Origin: Hyphococcus sp.
GTDB lineage: Bacteria > Pseudomonadota > Alphaproteobacteria > Caulobacterales > Parvularculaceae
Direction of reading: 5' to 3'
Assembly: GCA_021776245.1 (NCBI GenBank)
Contig: JAJFGF010000033.1
Coordinates: 112,534-176,533, forward strand
DNA: 64,000 nt
A model generated the notes under the pieces. The model worked only from the letters and a program-made list of their open reading frames with translations, was not told the DNA's origin and ran no database searches. The position numbers and the translations under genes were made by a program. Shown piece after piece: positions 27,672 to 38,512 of the stretch; the first letter of the stretch is position 1; each line of letters begins with the position of its first letter.

Positions 27672-28868
27672 ATGAAAACCCAAGATATCCATGTTGGCGT
27701 TGACGCTACAAGCTGGATCAATGATCGCGGCTTTGGACGGTTTACCCGTGAGCTGATCACCGCCTTGGCGGCGCGGGATGCGGGTTTTCGTTATACGCTG
27801 GTATTTGACCGGCCTCCGGAATTCGACCTGCCCGACAATGTCGAGATCATTATAGCGCAAACCCATAACAGTTTGAATGACGCTGCCGTGGGCGATAAAT
27901 CGAGATCCTTCGGCTATTTGATGAAAATGGGCGAGGTCGTCCGCAAAGCGAAGTTTGATATCTTCTTCTTTCCCGCGGTTTATTCGTATTTTCCATTGCT
28001 GGCCCGCGTACCGTGCGTGGTCTGTTATCACGACACGACGGCGGAGCGGATTCCCCATTTATTGTTTCCCACGAAAATGAACCGCCGGCTCTGGCAATTA
28101 AAGACCGCGCTTGCAAAACTGCAAACTGCGCGCGCCATGACCGTATCGCGATCTTCAGCGCGCGATCTTGAACACATTCTGCGCATTCCAAAAAGCAAGA
28201 TCGACACCGTCAGCGAAGCGGCGGATCCGATATTCCGGCGCATTGAAAACCCACAGAAAGTTGAAGACGCAAAGCAAAAATTCAAAATCCCCGCTGATGC
28301 TGAGTACATGATGACGCTGGGCGGAATGAATGCGCATAAGAATATCTTGAGTCTGTTAAAAGCGATGCCTGCAATCGTAGAAGAACACAGCCAGGTCCAT
28401 CTCGTGATCGTCGGCGATACTTCCGGCAAAGGCTTTTGGGACAATGTGCCCGAATTGCAGAAATTTACCGCCGATCATCCGGCGCTCCAGTCGCGCGTGC
28501 ATTTTACCGGATATATCGACGATGCAGACGCCGCGCTTTTATTAAACGGCGCTGCGGCGCTCGCTTTCCCTTCGCTCTGGGAGGGCTTTGGCCTACCGGC
28601 GGTCGAGGCAATGTCATGCGGCGCCCCGGTCCTTGCGAGCAATCGCGGCAGCCTGCCGGAAGTCATTGGCGATGCGGGGCTTTTTTACGATCCGGAAAAT
28701 ATTGACGAAATCACTGCATGCGCCGTCAAATTCTTTGGCGATCCGGCGCTGCGCCAACGCCTCACCGAAGCGTCGATTGCACGGGCGCGCGAATTTACCT
28801 GGGATAATGCAGCGGTCCTTGCCGAACTATCATTTCGAAAATGCGCCGAAGGCAAGCGGCGCACATGA
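27672..28868 (+). CDS. Family 4 (GT-B) glycosyltransferase
   Basis: 398 residues from ATG 27672 (a GTG two codons earlier is possible). The C-terminal domain has LWEGFGLPAVEAMSCGAPVLAS, the E-x7-E nucleotide-sugar site of GT4 enzymes, and an LGGMNAHKN stretch at the domain junction. It has no membrane segments, so it probably works at the cytoplasmic face of the membrane and transfers a sugar from a nucleotide donor to the growing glycan. First gene of a plus-strand run with the membrane protein and flippase downstream. Confidence 0.88.
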   Translation: MKTQDIHVGVDATSWINDRGFGRFTRELITALAARDAGFRYTLVFDRPPEFDLPDNVEIIIAQTHNSLNDAAVGDKSRSFGYLMKMGEVVRKAKFDIFFFPAVYSYFPLLARVPCVVCYHDTTAERIPHLLFPTKMNRRLWQLKTALAKLQTARAMTVSRSSARDLEHILRIPKSKIDTVSEAADPIFRRIENPQKVEDAKQKFKIPADAEYMMTLGGMNAHKNILSLLKAMPAIVEEHSQVHLVIVGDTSGKGFWDNVPELQKFTADHPALQSRVHFTGYIDDADAALLLNGAAALAFPSLWEGFGLPAVEAMSCGAPVLASNRGSLPEVIGDAGLFYDPENIDEITACAVKFFGDPALRQRLTEASIARAREFTWDNAAVLAELSFRKCAEGKRRT

Positions 28869-28933
28869 AGTGGAAAAGCGCCTTTGCAGCGCGGCCGAAC
28901 GCGCTCAATAGAATGTGACATGAACCAACGCCC

Positions 28934-30406
28934 ATGAAAGAATTGTCCGCCAAAGAAACGATGCTCTTTACCGCTGTAATCGTCGCAGCGACAATCTTTC
29001 GTCTATGGGGACTTAATCAGGAGCTTTGGTATGATGAGATCGTCACGCTCACGGAATTTGTGCGTAAACCGGCCAGCGAGCTGCTGGTCACATTCGGCTC
29101 CTTAAATAACCACCTCGGCTACACCTGGCTGGCCAAAGCATCTACCGGACTATTCGGCGAAGCGCCATGGGCCCTAAGGTTGCCCGCAGCGATCTTCGGC
29201 GTCATTTCGATCTGGGCTGTATGGCGTCTCATCCGCATGACCGAATTGAAATGGGTTGCGCTGGTCACCGCGGCGTTACTGGCAGTTTCCTATCATCATG
29301 TCTGGTTCAGTCAGAATGCGCGCGGGTATACGGGGCTTTTGCTGTTTACATCACTCTCCGCCATGTACATGGCCAACGGGCTGAAGCAGCGGCATGTGTC
29401 AGACTGGGTTTTATATGCGATTTTCGCCGCTGCCGCGCTTGCGACCCATCTTACCGCCGCGTTTTTGTTAACAGCGCAAGGATTGACTGCAATAGCGATT
29501 GGCTACCACGAGGTCGTCACGCAAAAACGCCTTTCCGCATGGCGTTGGCTAAAAGGCCCACTGATCGGCTTTGGCGGCGCGATACTCATAACGCTTCTGA
29601 TCTATGCGCCGATGGCGCCGGATATGATCGAAACCTTTAGCGCCTATGACGCGCCCGCAGTACACAAAACCGGTCCCGGCGTCGAAGAATGGCAAAATCC
29701 GCTTTGGACGGTCGTCGAAACCTTGCGCAGTTTCGGCGTGATTGGCGCGGCAATTCCTGTCGCTTTGCTTTTCGCTGTTATCGGCGCTGTTCGCCTGGCC
29801 CGCCTGGCGCCAGTGATCGCTGCGCCGTTTTTGGTGCATATCCCTCTGACGCTTTTCATCTTGATCATGGCGTCATTTCGCATTTGGCCGCGTTATTTTT
29901 TCATCGATATAGGATTTCTTGTGGCTTGCGTCGTATATGGCGCGTTCTGGTTTGCCGATTTGACGGAACGATTTGCGCCCGTGCTGAAGAGGTTTTTTCT
30001 TAATGCCCGTATTTTGAAAATTGTCGGCTCAATCTTGATGATCGCAACATCAATTCCCTTGCTGGCGACAAATTATGGCGCGCCGAAACAGGAATTAAAA
30101 GCCGCGCTGACTTTTATCGAAGAGGGCCGACAACCCGGCGATGCAATCATGACTGTCGGGCTCGCGCAACTACCGTTTGGCGACTATCTGGCCCCGGATT
30201 GGCCGCATATTTCATCGCTCGACGAATTTGACGCAGCGATGCGCGACAGCGGCGGGGTTTGGATCGTCGCAGCCTTTCCCGCGCATTTAAAAACGACATA
30301 TCCTGAGATTGCCAGCCGTCTTGAGGCGGAATTCGATATTGCAGAACAATTTTCCGGCACGCTTTCAGGCGGCGATGTTGTGATTTACAGGCGGCGGGCG
30401 TTATGA
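28934..30406 (+). CDS. GT39/PMT-like membrane glycosyltransferase
   Basis: 490 residues. Around ten hydrophobic segments in residues 10-390, with LWYDEIVTL at residues 31-39: the acidic Asp-Glu pair in the first external loop is the catalytic hallmark of the PMT/ArnT group. A further FSQNARGY stretch follows. The last 100 residues look periplasmic. Enzymes of this type use polyprenyl-phosphate sugars, which the GtrB-like gene at 13496 could supply. Its stop overlaps the flippase start by 4 bases. Confidence 0.8.
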   Translation: MKELSAKETMLFTAVIVAATIFRLWGLNQELWYDEIVTLTEFVRKPASELLVTFGSLNNHLGYTWLAKASTGLFGEAPWALRLPAAIFGVISIWAVWRLIRMTELKWVALVTAALLAVSYHHVWFSQNARGYTGLLLFTSLSAMYMANGLKQRHVSDWVLYAIFAAAALATHLTAAFLLTAQGLTAIAIGYHEVVTQKRLSAWRWLKGPLIGFGGAILITLLIYAPMAPDMIETFSAYDAPAVHKTGPGVEEWQNPLWTVVETLRSFGVIGAAIPVALLFAVIGAVRLARLAPVIAAPFLVHIPLTLFILIMASFRIWPRYFFIDIGFLVACVVYGAFWFADLTERFAPVLKRFFLNARILKIVGSILMIATSIPLLATNYGAPKQELKAALTFIEEGRQPGDAIMTVGLAQLPFGDYLAPDWPHISSLDEFDAAMRDSGGVWIVAAFPAHLKTTYPEIASRLEAEFDIAEQFSGTLSGGDVVIYRRRAL

Positions 30407-31851
30407 GCATTTCAATGCCCGCGCGGTTGGCGAAACTGCGCATTGGTCGGATGTTTCGCGATTATTTTGTACTATCGGGCGGCCAGATATTTTCAAAACT
30501 GCTCGGCTTTATCGCATTTGCCTATCTCGCCAGGTTATTGACTGTCGCGCAATTCGGCGCGGTTGAAACCGTCGTCGGCATGGCGGCCATCGGCTATAAA
30601 GTGATTGAGCTTGGCACAGGCTCTATTGCCGTGCGCCGGATCGCGCAAGGATCGGAACAACTTAAATCCATCATCGGCGCCGTGATATCCGCACGCATGT
30701 TGATTGCGCTCGCCATCATCCCTTTGCTTGTGATGGTTTATGCAGGCTTCACCAGCGATGAAGTGCCAGCATCGCTAATCTGGTTTTTCGCGCTCAGCCT
30801 TCTAGCAACGCCATTCGCTCATGAGTGGTTGTTTCAGGCGCATGAGAAAATGGGATACGCCGCTTTTGCGCCGCTTTTGAAAATGATCGTTTTTCTCGGC
30901 GCAATTTTCTTCCTGGCGCCGGCAAGCAACGGCGTCGCCATGGTTGGCGCGGCGGAAATTTTCGCGATGGCGGCCGTCGCTTTGTTTTTCTTCCTGGCGA
31001 CAAAAATCAGTCTGCATGCGGGGCCGTTGGAATATGGATTAAAACCAGCAGTTTCTCTGCTCAAGGACAGCGCCCCGCTGGGCGCTTCGACATTTTTTAA
31101 TTCGGTTGGACTTTATGCGCCGGTGCTCATCGTCGCGATTGCCGCCAGCGCCGAAGATGCGGGTCTTTTCGGCGCGGCTCATCGCATTGTCGCCTCGGTG
31201 ATTACGTTCAGCTATGTCTATTATTTCAATCTGTTGCCGTTATTTTCGCGGTTGCTGCACCGCGAGCCCGCAGTGCTGCAACGATTGTTGAACGCATCGA
31301 TGCGTGTGACCGCATGGGCCGGCATCACTGCAAGCCTTGGCCTGTGGGCGCTTGGCGATCCGATCATGACGATCGTTTTTGGCAATAATTTCTCAATCGC
31401 CGGCCCTGCATTCAAGATGCTGGTCTGGATGACGATATTTGAGGTCGTATCAGGCAATGCGCGATGGCTTTTGGTCGCCGCCCATCGTCAGACGTCTGTA
31501 TTGGCGTCGCAAATCATCGGCGCCGTTTCGGCGATCGTTCTGACATTCGTGCTTGCGCCGAGCATGGGCGCTTATGGCGCCGCCATCGCCGTTGTCATCG
31601 CCAATGGCGCGATTTGGGTTTTTGCATGGCTGCGCACTAAAGGATTGCCGGTGCGCCCGCCTCTGACGCCCGTCATTCGCCACGTTCTCGCTGGAGTTTT
31701 TGCAGTTGCTGCAATCACCCTCACGGGCCCGCCGCCAATTGTCGCCGCAGTGATTGCCGCTATGGTGATGCTCGCCAGCGCCGCTTTTGACGGAAAATTT
31801 ATTCCGGCAATAAGATCGCTCGCAGACGCCAAGGGTGCGGCGAATGAATAG
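30403..31851 (+). CDS. Polysaccharide flippase (Wzx/MATE-like)
   Basis: 482 residues with 12-14 hydrophobic segments along the whole chain and GGQIFSKLLGFIAFAYLARLL near the N-terminus, the usual opening of lipid-linked oligosaccharide flippases. It would move the polyprenyl-linked unit to the periplasmic face. The ATGA overlap with the preceding gene shows co-translation. It closes the polysaccharide locus; no wzy/wzz gene is evident, although the membrane protein at 16705 could fill the polymerase role. Confidence 0.85.
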   Translation: MSISMPARLAKLRIGRMFRDYFVLSGGQIFSKLLGFIAFAYLARLLTVAQFGAVETVVGMAAIGYKVIELGTGSIAVRRIAQGSEQLKSIIGAVISARMLIALAIIPLLVMVYAGFTSDEVPASLIWFFALSLLATPFAHEWLFQAHEKMGYAAFAPLLKMIVFLGAIFFLAPASNGVAMVGAAEIFAMAAVALFFFLATKISLHAGPLEYGLKPAVSLLKDSAPLGASTFFNSVGLYAPVLIVAIAASAEDAGLFGAAHRIVASVITFSYVYYFNLLPLFSRLLHREPAVLQRLLNASMRVTAWAGITASLGLWALGDPIMTIVFGNNFSIAGPAFKMLVWMTIFEVVSGNARWLLVAAHRQTSVLASQIIGAVSAIVLTFVLAPSMGAYGAAIAVVIANGAIWVFAWLRTKGLPVRPPLTPVIRHVLAGVFAVAAITLTGPPPIVAAVIAAMVMLASAAFDGKFIPAIRSLADAKGAANE

Positions 31852-31978
31852 CGATATCACAAGGTTTTTCGTCCCAAGTTTCTGAATCAATCAGCAGCCG
31901 GACGTTTGACTGGTACGTATACCGGGTGCGGCGCGTTTTCCACTGTTGTCGAAACGGCAATTTCAGGATTACGATGTG

Positions 31979-34315
31979 TTAAAACCGGAATCCACTGTGT
32001 AAGATCAGCGTCGTCGCCGCCTCCATTTCAGCAGGCGCAAAGGTTTGGTGGATGAGATTGAGATCAATAGACCCCAGCCGCCCCATATAGAGCCTGTATC
32101 CCGCTTCAAAATCGAGCCTTCCGCTCTCGGTCTTGAGCGGCGCTGCAATGGACGAATAAGATAGAGCCTCCGTAAGCTGATCAAAACCCGTCGGCAGGGT
32201 CATGCGCACCGAGCCTGATTGAACGCGCAGAGGCTGGCTGACGCCCAACCACATTCTGTCTGCGCGGCTGAAAAGCCCCCGGCGCACAAGAGACACCGAA
32301 AATTGTGAACTTGTCAGATCGGAAAACCCGTCGATCAGCCCGCCAAACCCGTCGGTCCTTGCAATGCTATAGCCGCCTGCATAGCGGGCTTTGACGCGCC
32401 AATGCGGCGAAAAAGTCCAGTCTCCATCGACGGCGATATAAAATGTTGACGCAGCTGTGTTATCACCGAAACCCGCATTGAGCACGGCGCCGGCTTCCTG
32501 CCGAAGGCCCTGCTCAAACCGCAGATGCAATCGCTTCAGATCAAGATTGAGCCCGGCGCGAAAACTTGCGACCCGCTGATTGCGGCGTTGCGCCTGCCCG
32601 GAAAGCGGCAACAGATCCACTGCATGAAATTCATCGGCAAACGAAGCCAGAAAATCGATTGTCATGCGCGGCGCGACCGGCGCCCGAAGCACGGCTGTAA
32701 TCGCGCCTTGCGCATTAGGCAAATAAGCGTCTTCGAAAATGCCCGGCGTGAAATATGGCGTCTGGCGCATATCGAGCCCCATGCGATCGACTGCGGACGC
32801 GGTAAACCCTTGCGCGATTGTCAGTGAACGGCCGGCGCCAATTTCGCTCGTTAACGCAACAGAAAACCTGTCTTCGACGAATTCACTGCGCGCCTCAACA
32901 TCGGAATATCCCCCGAGTTGGCCACGCGAAAAATCGATAAGCGAACGGTCGCGCGATGTCAGACGCATCGCCGCCATCATGTGATTGTTGATGCGCCGAT
33001 TGGCGTAAGCCTGTTCGTTAAAGGGATCGAATGCCGTTTCAATCGCAAAGCGATCCGGGGCGGCGGCACGTATTGCGACGTTGAGATCGGTTTGAAAATC
33101 ACGGCCAAAATCATCCAGGACTACAATCGGTGCGAGGCTTGAAAATCCTGACCCAAAGGCCGGCGATAATTGTGCGTTCAGCGCGGAAACATCGGAGACG
33201 ACGCCTGTGACGCTCGACGTCGTGACCTTCCCAAGAGGCGCAACCGCAGCGCCGAGATTGAGGAGCCCGCGTCCATAGACCGGATCCGTCCCCGGCGCGC
33301 CGAGATCGGTCGCGCTTTTTAGAAGAATATCGACGACTTCCTTTGCGTCGAGCTGCGGCCACAACTCGCGGATCAGCGCCGCAGCGCCCGCTATATGCGG
33401 CGTCGCCGCGCTGGCGCCGGAAAAGAACTGTGTCTCGCCCGGTTTTGTGCCGGCAAAAGTCGTGTGGATAAACTCACCGGGCGCCAGAAGAAAGATATCG
33501 GCGGCTGCGCCCGCACGATTGGAAAAACTTGCTATTTCACCATTTGCTTTTGCCGCTCCGGCGATAATCGTCGCAGAGGGTCCCGCAACGTCCACGGCGC
33601 CGAGTGCGGTTTCGTCCGGGTTCGCATCGCCGTCATTGCCCGCAGACGCCACAACAACAATATCATGCTGCTTGGTGAAGTCGAAAATCGCCGCATAATC
33701 GGCGCGGGCGGTTGGGTCATCGGAGCCAAATGAAAAATTTAAGACATCTGCGCCAATATTTGCGGACCGCGTAATCCCCTCGACAATAGCGTCGCCAAGC
33801 AGGGTTTCGCCGCCTGTATTGTCGTCTGTTCGGAAGATTAACAGCTGCGCCTCAGGCGCCACGCCATGAACACCGATGCTGTCGCGCGCGGCGCCAATGA
33901 TACTCGCGACGGACGTCCCGTGATCGTCACTATCCTGAAGCGCCGGACCGCCATTGCGGATTTCTGAATTTGCGACCACACCCGCGATTACAAGATCTGC
34001 GCTCTGCGCGTGTATGCGGCCTTTAAATTCCGGATTATCGACGTCAATGCCCGTATCGATAATGGCAACCACCACGCCGGCGCCAGAAGCGCCTGCGTCA
34101 TAGGCCGGCAAGGCGTTTATCTGGGCAAGTCCCGGCTGGTTGCGGTATTCCGCTGTATCAAAAGAAGCCGGCGGCGGTGGAGGCGGCGGCGGTGGGCTTG
34201 CTATCTGCGTCACGACTGCTGGCCCTGCGCCGCCGCTACTGCTGCACGCAGCTACAGTTCCGCCAAATGCCAATATCGCCGCGATTGCCAGCTTACTGCT
34301 CGCAGAACCCGCCAT
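31979..34315 (-). CDS. Subtilisin-like (S8) lipoprotein autotransporter
   Basis: 778 residues from ATG 34315. A signal peptide ends in TVAAC, with C24 as the lipid-attachment Cys, followed by a proline run. The protease domain has D87 (AIIDTG), H132 (DDHGTSVA) and S302 in GASAATPHIAG, which is GTSMATP with two changes. After residue about 420 the sequence turns into alternating amphipathic strands and ends in Phe (GFRF), as expected for an outer-membrane beta barrel. So it is a type V secreted protease. A lipobox in an autotransporter passenger is less common. Convergent with the flippase gene; an alternative ATG at 34366 exists. Confidence 0.85.
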   Translation of the reverse strand: MAGSASSKLAIAAILAFGGTVAACSSSGGAGPAVVTQIASPPPPPPPPPASFDTAEYRNQPGLAQINALPAYDAGASGAGVVVAIIDTGIDVDNPEFKGRIHAQSADLVIAGVVANSEIRNGGPALQDSDDHGTSVASIIGAARDSIGVHGVAPEAQLLIFRTDDNTGGETLLGDAIVEGITRSANIGADVLNFSFGSDDPTARADYAAIFDFTKQHDIVVVASAGNDGDANPDETALGAVDVAGPSATIIAGAAKANGEIASFSNRAGAAADIFLLAPGEFIHTTFAGTKPGETQFFSGASAATPHIAGAAALIRELWPQLDAKEVVDILLKSATDLGAPGTDPVYGRGLLNLGAAVAPLGKVTTSSVTGVVSDVSALNAQLSPAFGSGFSSLAPIVVLDDFGRDFQTDLNVAIRAAAPDRFAIETAFDPFNEQAYANRRINNHMMAAMRLTSRDRSLIDFSRGQLGGYSDVEARSEFVEDRFSVALTSEIGAGRSLTIAQGFTASAVDRMGLDMRQTPYFTPGIFEDAYLPNAQGAITAVLRAPVAPRMTIDFLASFADEFHAVDLLPLSGQAQRRNQRVASFRAGLNLDLKRLHLRFEQGLRQEAGAVLNAGFGDNTAASTFYIAVDGDWTFSPHWRVKARYAGGYSIARTDGFGGLIDGFSDLTSSQFSVSLVRRGLFSRADRMWLGVSQPLRVQSGSVRMTLPTGFDQLTEALSYSSIAAPLKTESGRLDFEAGYRLYMGRLGSIDLNLIHQTFAPAEMEAATTLILHSGFRF

Positions 34316-34463
34316 CTGAAAAGTCCCAAAATGCGCCCGCGCCAAATGGCTTGGTCGCGTGACCATTAATCATCGGCCCTACTCAGCAAGTAGCGCGCCA
34401 TGGGACATGCGGCGGCTTGGTTAACCGCCGCAGGTTTTGGAATCTAATTTGGCGATCGACTTT

Positions 34464-36728
34464 TTAGTCTTCGCCGAATTTTTTCGATGTGGGAAAGCCC
34501 TTTGGCGCAATGCGTCCGGCCTGGGCGCGCTTGCCCGCATAGGATTTCCAACCGTCAACGGTTTGCGTCCGGCCGGACCGGTCTGTCCAGGTCAAACCTT
34601 CTTTTTTTGAAAAAACCTTGGCGTCCGACAGCCCGCCCTTTTGAAATTTTTGCATGACAACGCCCTTGCCGCGCGTCATTTCCGGCAAATCCGCTACAGG
34701 GAACACGATAAATTTTTTGTTGTCGCCAATGGAGGCGATCATATCGCCAACAGCCGGCCGGCAGACGACGGCTTCGGCGCCCGCGGGCACATTCAAAACC
34801 TGTTTGCCTTTACGCGTATTCGACAGGCAATCATCTTCCGCTGCGATGAATCCATGGCCCGAGGATGACGCCACCAGAAACTTTCTGGCGCCTTCATAGA
34901 CAAACGCTGCAACGACGTCGTCGTCATTACCCATATCAACCATCAAACGGATCGGCTCGCCATGGCCGCGTCCACCCGGCAGCGCATTGACATCCAGCGT
35001 GTAGAACTTTCCGTTGGTCGCGAACAACATCAGTTTGTCCGTGGTCTGAACCGGTATGACCAGCCCTTCACGGTCGCCATCTTTATATTTGATGGATTTG
35101 AGGTCTTCGACGTGACCCTTCATTGTCCGCACCCAGCCTTTTTCGGAAAGCACAACCGTGACGGGTTCTTTCTCGATGAGAATGTCGAGGTCAATCTCAT
35201 CGATATCCGGCGCATCGGTAATATCTGTGCGGCGGCGGCCAAGATCCGATTTCGGATCAAAGATCTTGCGCACATCGCGTAATTGCTCCGTTATTTTCGC
35301 CCACTGCGCGTCATCGGATTTGACCAGCGCCCGCAATTTTTTCTGTTCGGCTTTCAGCCCTTTGTGCTCGGTCTTGATCTCCATTTCCTCAAGCTTGCGC
35401 AAGGAACGCAGGCGCATATTGAGGATCGCCTCAGCCTGGACTTCCATGAGCTTGAACGTCTTCATCAATTGCGTTTTGGGCTCATCCTCATAACGGATGA
35501 TGCGGATCACTTCATCAAGATTGAGATAGGCGATCAGGAAGCCGTCGAGAATCTCAAGACGCCGCGCAATTTTTTCCAACCGGAATTTTGCGCCCCGCAC
35601 CAGAACTTCCTTGCGATGGTCCAGATAGGCCTGCAAAACATCGCGCAGGCCCATCACGCGCGGCGCCCCGTCTGCGCCGAGGACGTTCAAATTAAGCGAA
35701 AAGCGGGTTTCGAGATCCGTCAGCTTATAGACATTTTCCATCAGCGCCGCCGCATCGATAGTCCCTGAGCGCGGCTCAAGGATAAGGCGGATATCTTCCG
35801 CGCTTTCGTCGCGTATATCAGCAATGGCGGGTAATTTTTTTGCCAGGATCAGTTCAGCGATTTTCTCGATCAGCTTCGATTTTTGAACCTGATAGGGAAT
35901 TTCGGTAATGACAATCTGATAACGCCCGCGCCCGAGATCTTCGGTCTCCCATCGCGCGCGCATGCGAAACCCGCCGCGCCCCGTCGCATAGGCTTCTTCC
36001 ATGGAGGCGGCGTCTTCGACACAAACACCGCCGGTCGGAAAGTCCGGCCCTTTCACATAATTCAAGAGCGTTTCCGTGCGCGCTTTCGGCATTTTGATGA
36101 GATGCAGCGATGCGTCAATCAGTTCGGCGACATTATGCGGCGGGATTGATGTCGCCATCCCGACTGCAATCCCGTTGGCGCCATTAGCCAGAAGATTTGG
36201 AAAGGCGGCGGGCAGAACAACCGGTTCCTTGCCGTCGCCGTCATAGGTCTCGCGAAAATCAACCGTGTCCTCGTCGATGCCGTCAAGGAGAAGTTGCGCC
36301 GCCGCGGTAAGCCGGCTTTCCGTATAGCGCATCGCCGCTGCGTTATCGCCGTCGATATTGCCAAAATTACCTTGTCCATCAACAAGCGGCACTCTTACGG
36401 AAAAGTCCTGCACCAACCGCACCATGGCGTCATAAATCGCCTGATCCCCATGCGGGTGGAAATTACCCATTACTTCACCGACAACTTTGGCCGATTTCTT
36501 GAAGCCTCCATTCGGGTTCAGTTTCATCTGGCGCATGGCGTAAAGAATGCGGCGATGCACCGGCTTCAGCCCGTCACGGACGTCCGGGAGCGCGCGCGCT
36601 GTAATCGTAGACAGCGCATAGGCGAGATAACGCTGGGATAGCGCCTCGTCGAAGGGCTCCAGAAAAATCTCTTCGGGTTTTTCCGGCTTGGCGGATTTTG
36701 CGGGTTTTTTGGTTTTGGATCGGGCCAT
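34464..36728 (-). CDS. parC: DNA topoisomerase IV subunit A
   Basis: About 754 residues from ATG 36728 (ATG 36740 possible). After a Lys/Pro-rich tail it has [38 protein letters not shown] and MRYTESRL; the Tyr in the last, about residue 135, makes the covalent link to DNA. The C-terminal beta-propeller is present but shorter than in GyrA, and the gyrase box is not seen, which supports ParC. Partners with ParE to decatenate chromosomes. Not operonic with the autotransporter downstream (148-base gap). Confidence 0.92.
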   Translation of the reverse strand: MARSKTKKPAKSAKPEKPEEIFLEPFDEALSQRYLAYALSTITARALPDVRDGLKPVHRRILYAMRQMKLNPNGGFKKSAKVVGEVMGNFHPHGDQAIYDAMVRLVQDFSVRVPLVDGQGNFGNIDGDNAAAMRYTESRLTAAAQLLLDGIDEDTVDFRETYDGDGKEPVVLPAAFPNLLANGANGIAVGMATSIPPHNVAELIDASLHLIKMPKARTETLLNYVKGPDFPTGGVCVEDAASMEEAYATGRGGFRMRARWETEDLGRGRYQIVITEIPYQVQKSKLIEKIAELILAKKLPAIADIRDESAEDIRLILEPRSGTIDAAALMENVYKLTDLETRFSLNLNVLGADGAPRVMGLRDVLQAYLDHRKEVLVRGAKFRLEKIARRLEILDGFLIAYLNLDEVIRIIRYEDEPKTQLMKTFKLMEVQAEAILNMRLRSLRKLEEMEIKTEHKGLKAEQKKLRALVKSDDAQWAKITEQLRDVRKIFDPKSDLGRRRTDITDAPDIDEIDLDILIEKEPVTVVLSEKGWVRTMKGHVEDLKSIKYKDGDREGLVIPVQTTDKLMLFATNGKFYTLDVNALPGGRGHGEPIRLMVDMGNDDDVVAAFVYEGARKFLVASSSGHGFIAAEDDCLSNTRKGKQVLNVPAGAEAVVCRPAVGDMIASIGDNKKFIVFPVADLPEMTRGKGVVMQKFQKGGLSDAKVFSKKEGLTWTDRSGRTQTVDGWKSYAGKRAQAGRIAPKGFPTSKKFGED

Positions 36729-36808
36729 GAGGAACGGCATAGCAGAGTCTTGCGCGCTCGCCAGCCGTCACTTTGCCCCAAGCGGGCAATCCGCTATCTC
36801 CCTGATGA

Positions 36809-37489
36809 ATGATCAATATTCTTGGAGACATTTTGACCTTCCCCCTCTTGCTGGCTGAGCTGGCGCTCGCCGCCATGGGGTTTTCCACAGGCGCCTTTTT
36901 ACGCGCCGCAAGCAGCGCCGAGGCGCAGACCGCGGCCCTGACCATCGCCTTCCTCGCCGGGGTGTCAGAGATGCTGGGCCAGAGCGTCATTCTCGTGGTC
37001 AACCGTGTCGCCCTATACCGGTTTCTGGCGAGCCTGGTTTTTACCGGCGTGACCTATCTTGTCACCGCCCTCATCTGGACCTTCAGCGCCATCGCGATTG
37101 CGCCCCTGACGCGCGTTGGCGCGATCGATCTCAGCGACACCGCCGGCGTGCTGGCAATTGTCTCCCTTGCCTTTGCGCCGCGCCTGTTGGGTGTTTTTTC
37201 CATCGCCCCGTATTTCGGCGTTGCTTTTGGCAATGTGCTTGAAGCCTGGGCGATGGTGCTGGCGATCTTCGGCCTTCGCGTCGCGCTGGATATGCCATTG
37301 GGCGCAGCGGTCTTTTGCGGCGGCGCCGGATGGCTGGTTGCGTATTTGCTGCGGACGTTTCTCGGCCACGCCCTCGCCAAGCCGCTTGGCAGGCTGCGCA
37401 TCCTTGTCAGCGGTTCGCCGCTGGATAAAACACCGCAACAGATTATCGACGATTTTGTCGCGTCAATCAGAGATGAGCCAAAGCGTTGA
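36809..37489 (+). CDS. Membrane protein of unknown function (Yip1-like layout)
   Basis: 226 residues with five to six hydrophobic segments between residues 5 and 190, and a short charged C-terminal tail. The arrangement recalls bacterial Yip1-domain proteins, but I see no certain motif. It starts at ATG 36809, divergent from parC, and its stop overlaps the start of the next gene (TTGA), so the two are probably made together. Confidence 0.7.
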   Translation: MINILGDILTFPLLLAELALAAMGFSTGAFLRAASSAEAQTAALTIAFLAGVSEMLGQSVILVVNRVALYRFLASLVFTGVTYLVTALIWTFSAIAIAPLTRVGAIDLSDTAGVLAIVSLAFAPRLLGVFSIAPYFGVAFGNVLEAWAMVLAIFGLRVALDMPLGAAVFCGGAGWLVAYLLRTFLGHALAKPLGRLRILVSGSPLDKTPQQIIDDFVASIRDEPKR

Positions 37490-38460
37490 TCACATCCATC
37501 CTATTCACCCTGATTATTTTAGCGTCGGCAGCCCTCCTGGTTACCGCTGCATTTTCACCGCTCGAAACTTTAAGCTGGTGGGCCGGCTGGACCGAAGACG
37601 AGCTTGATATTGTCGGGCCGGCGCCCCTCCCGTCGCCCGAAGACAATCAACGCGGGCCCTATGTCGTTTATCTTTCAGGCATCGCGTCGATTTCTGGGCA
37701 ATATCTAATCCCGCGCGAAAAAGCCTTCATCAAGGCATTAAAAAAGCGCCTGCCCGACGCGACGATCATTGCCGATGTTTTTCCCTATTCGCCGTCCGGC
37801 GTTCATCTCATCGCCTCGCCGCGCAGTTTTGAGAAAATGTGGCGCTGGCTCCAGAAATTAAAATTGCAGGGACGCCGCTCCCTCCTCTCAACGTTGATTA
37901 ATTTGCGCAATGTTTATCAAGTGATGATTTCCGCCGACCATCGCTATGGACCGATTTATAATCAGGGCGCGGCGCAGGCCATCGAAACAGCGCTCCTCGG
38001 GGCCGGTTATGCGCCCAATAGCGGCGCGCCGATTACCATCATCGGTTATAGCGGCGGCGCCCAGATCGCGGTCGGCGCTGTGACTTTCTTAAAGGCGCGC
38101 TTGTCCGCGCCGATCGACGTCATTTCAATTGGCGGCGTCATCGCATCGGACCCGGGATTGAATACGCTCAGGCGCCTTCATCATATTTTTGGCGATGGCG
38201 ATAACGTCAGAAGATTCGGCGCGCTGATGTTTCCGGAACGCTGGAGCATCCTGGCGAATTCAGAGTGGAATGCGGCCAAACGTGACGGCCGGATCAGTTT
38301 TTATAAAATGGCGGACATGCTGCATGCGGGGCCGCAGGGCTATTTTGGCCTGCCGAAAAAAGACGGTGTTTCGAACAATCAGCGGACACTGGAGAGAGTT
38401 GTCGGGATTCTTAGCGAACCCGGTCCTTCGACTAAACAAATTCAACCTCACGCATTCTGA
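37486..38460 (+). CDS. Alpha/beta-hydrolase-like protein with N-terminal membrane anchor
   Basis: 324 residues from TTG 37486, overlapping the previous stop. One hydrophobic segment at residues 3-23, then a soluble domain with VVYLSGIASISG and ITIIGYSGGAQIAVG at about residues 183-197; the Ser of GYSGG is in a nucleophile-elbow position. A late His (MLHAGPQGYF) could complete a triad. Probably an inner-membrane-anchored esterase or lipase-like enzyme; substrate unknown. Coupled with the preceding membrane protein. Confidence 0.7.
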   Translation: MITSILFTLIILASAALLVTAAFSPLETLSWWAGWTEDELDIVGPAPLPSPEDNQRGPYVVYLSGIASISGQYLIPREKAFIKALKKRLPDATIIADVFPYSPSGVHLIASPRSFEKMWRWLQKLKLQGRRSLLSTLINLRNVYQVMISADHRYGPIYNQGAAQAIETALLGAGYAPNSGAPITIIGYSGGAQIAVGAVTFLKARLSAPIDVISIGGVIASDPGLNTLRRLHHIFGDGDNVRRFGALMFPERWSILANSEWNAAKRDGRISFYKMADMLHAGPQGYFGLPKKDGVSNNQRTLERVVGILSEPGPSTKQIQPHAF

Positions 38461-38512
38461 CGGGTTGCTGGTCCTCTATGTGTTGGATTGGCATATGTAG
38501 CCCCCCAACGCC

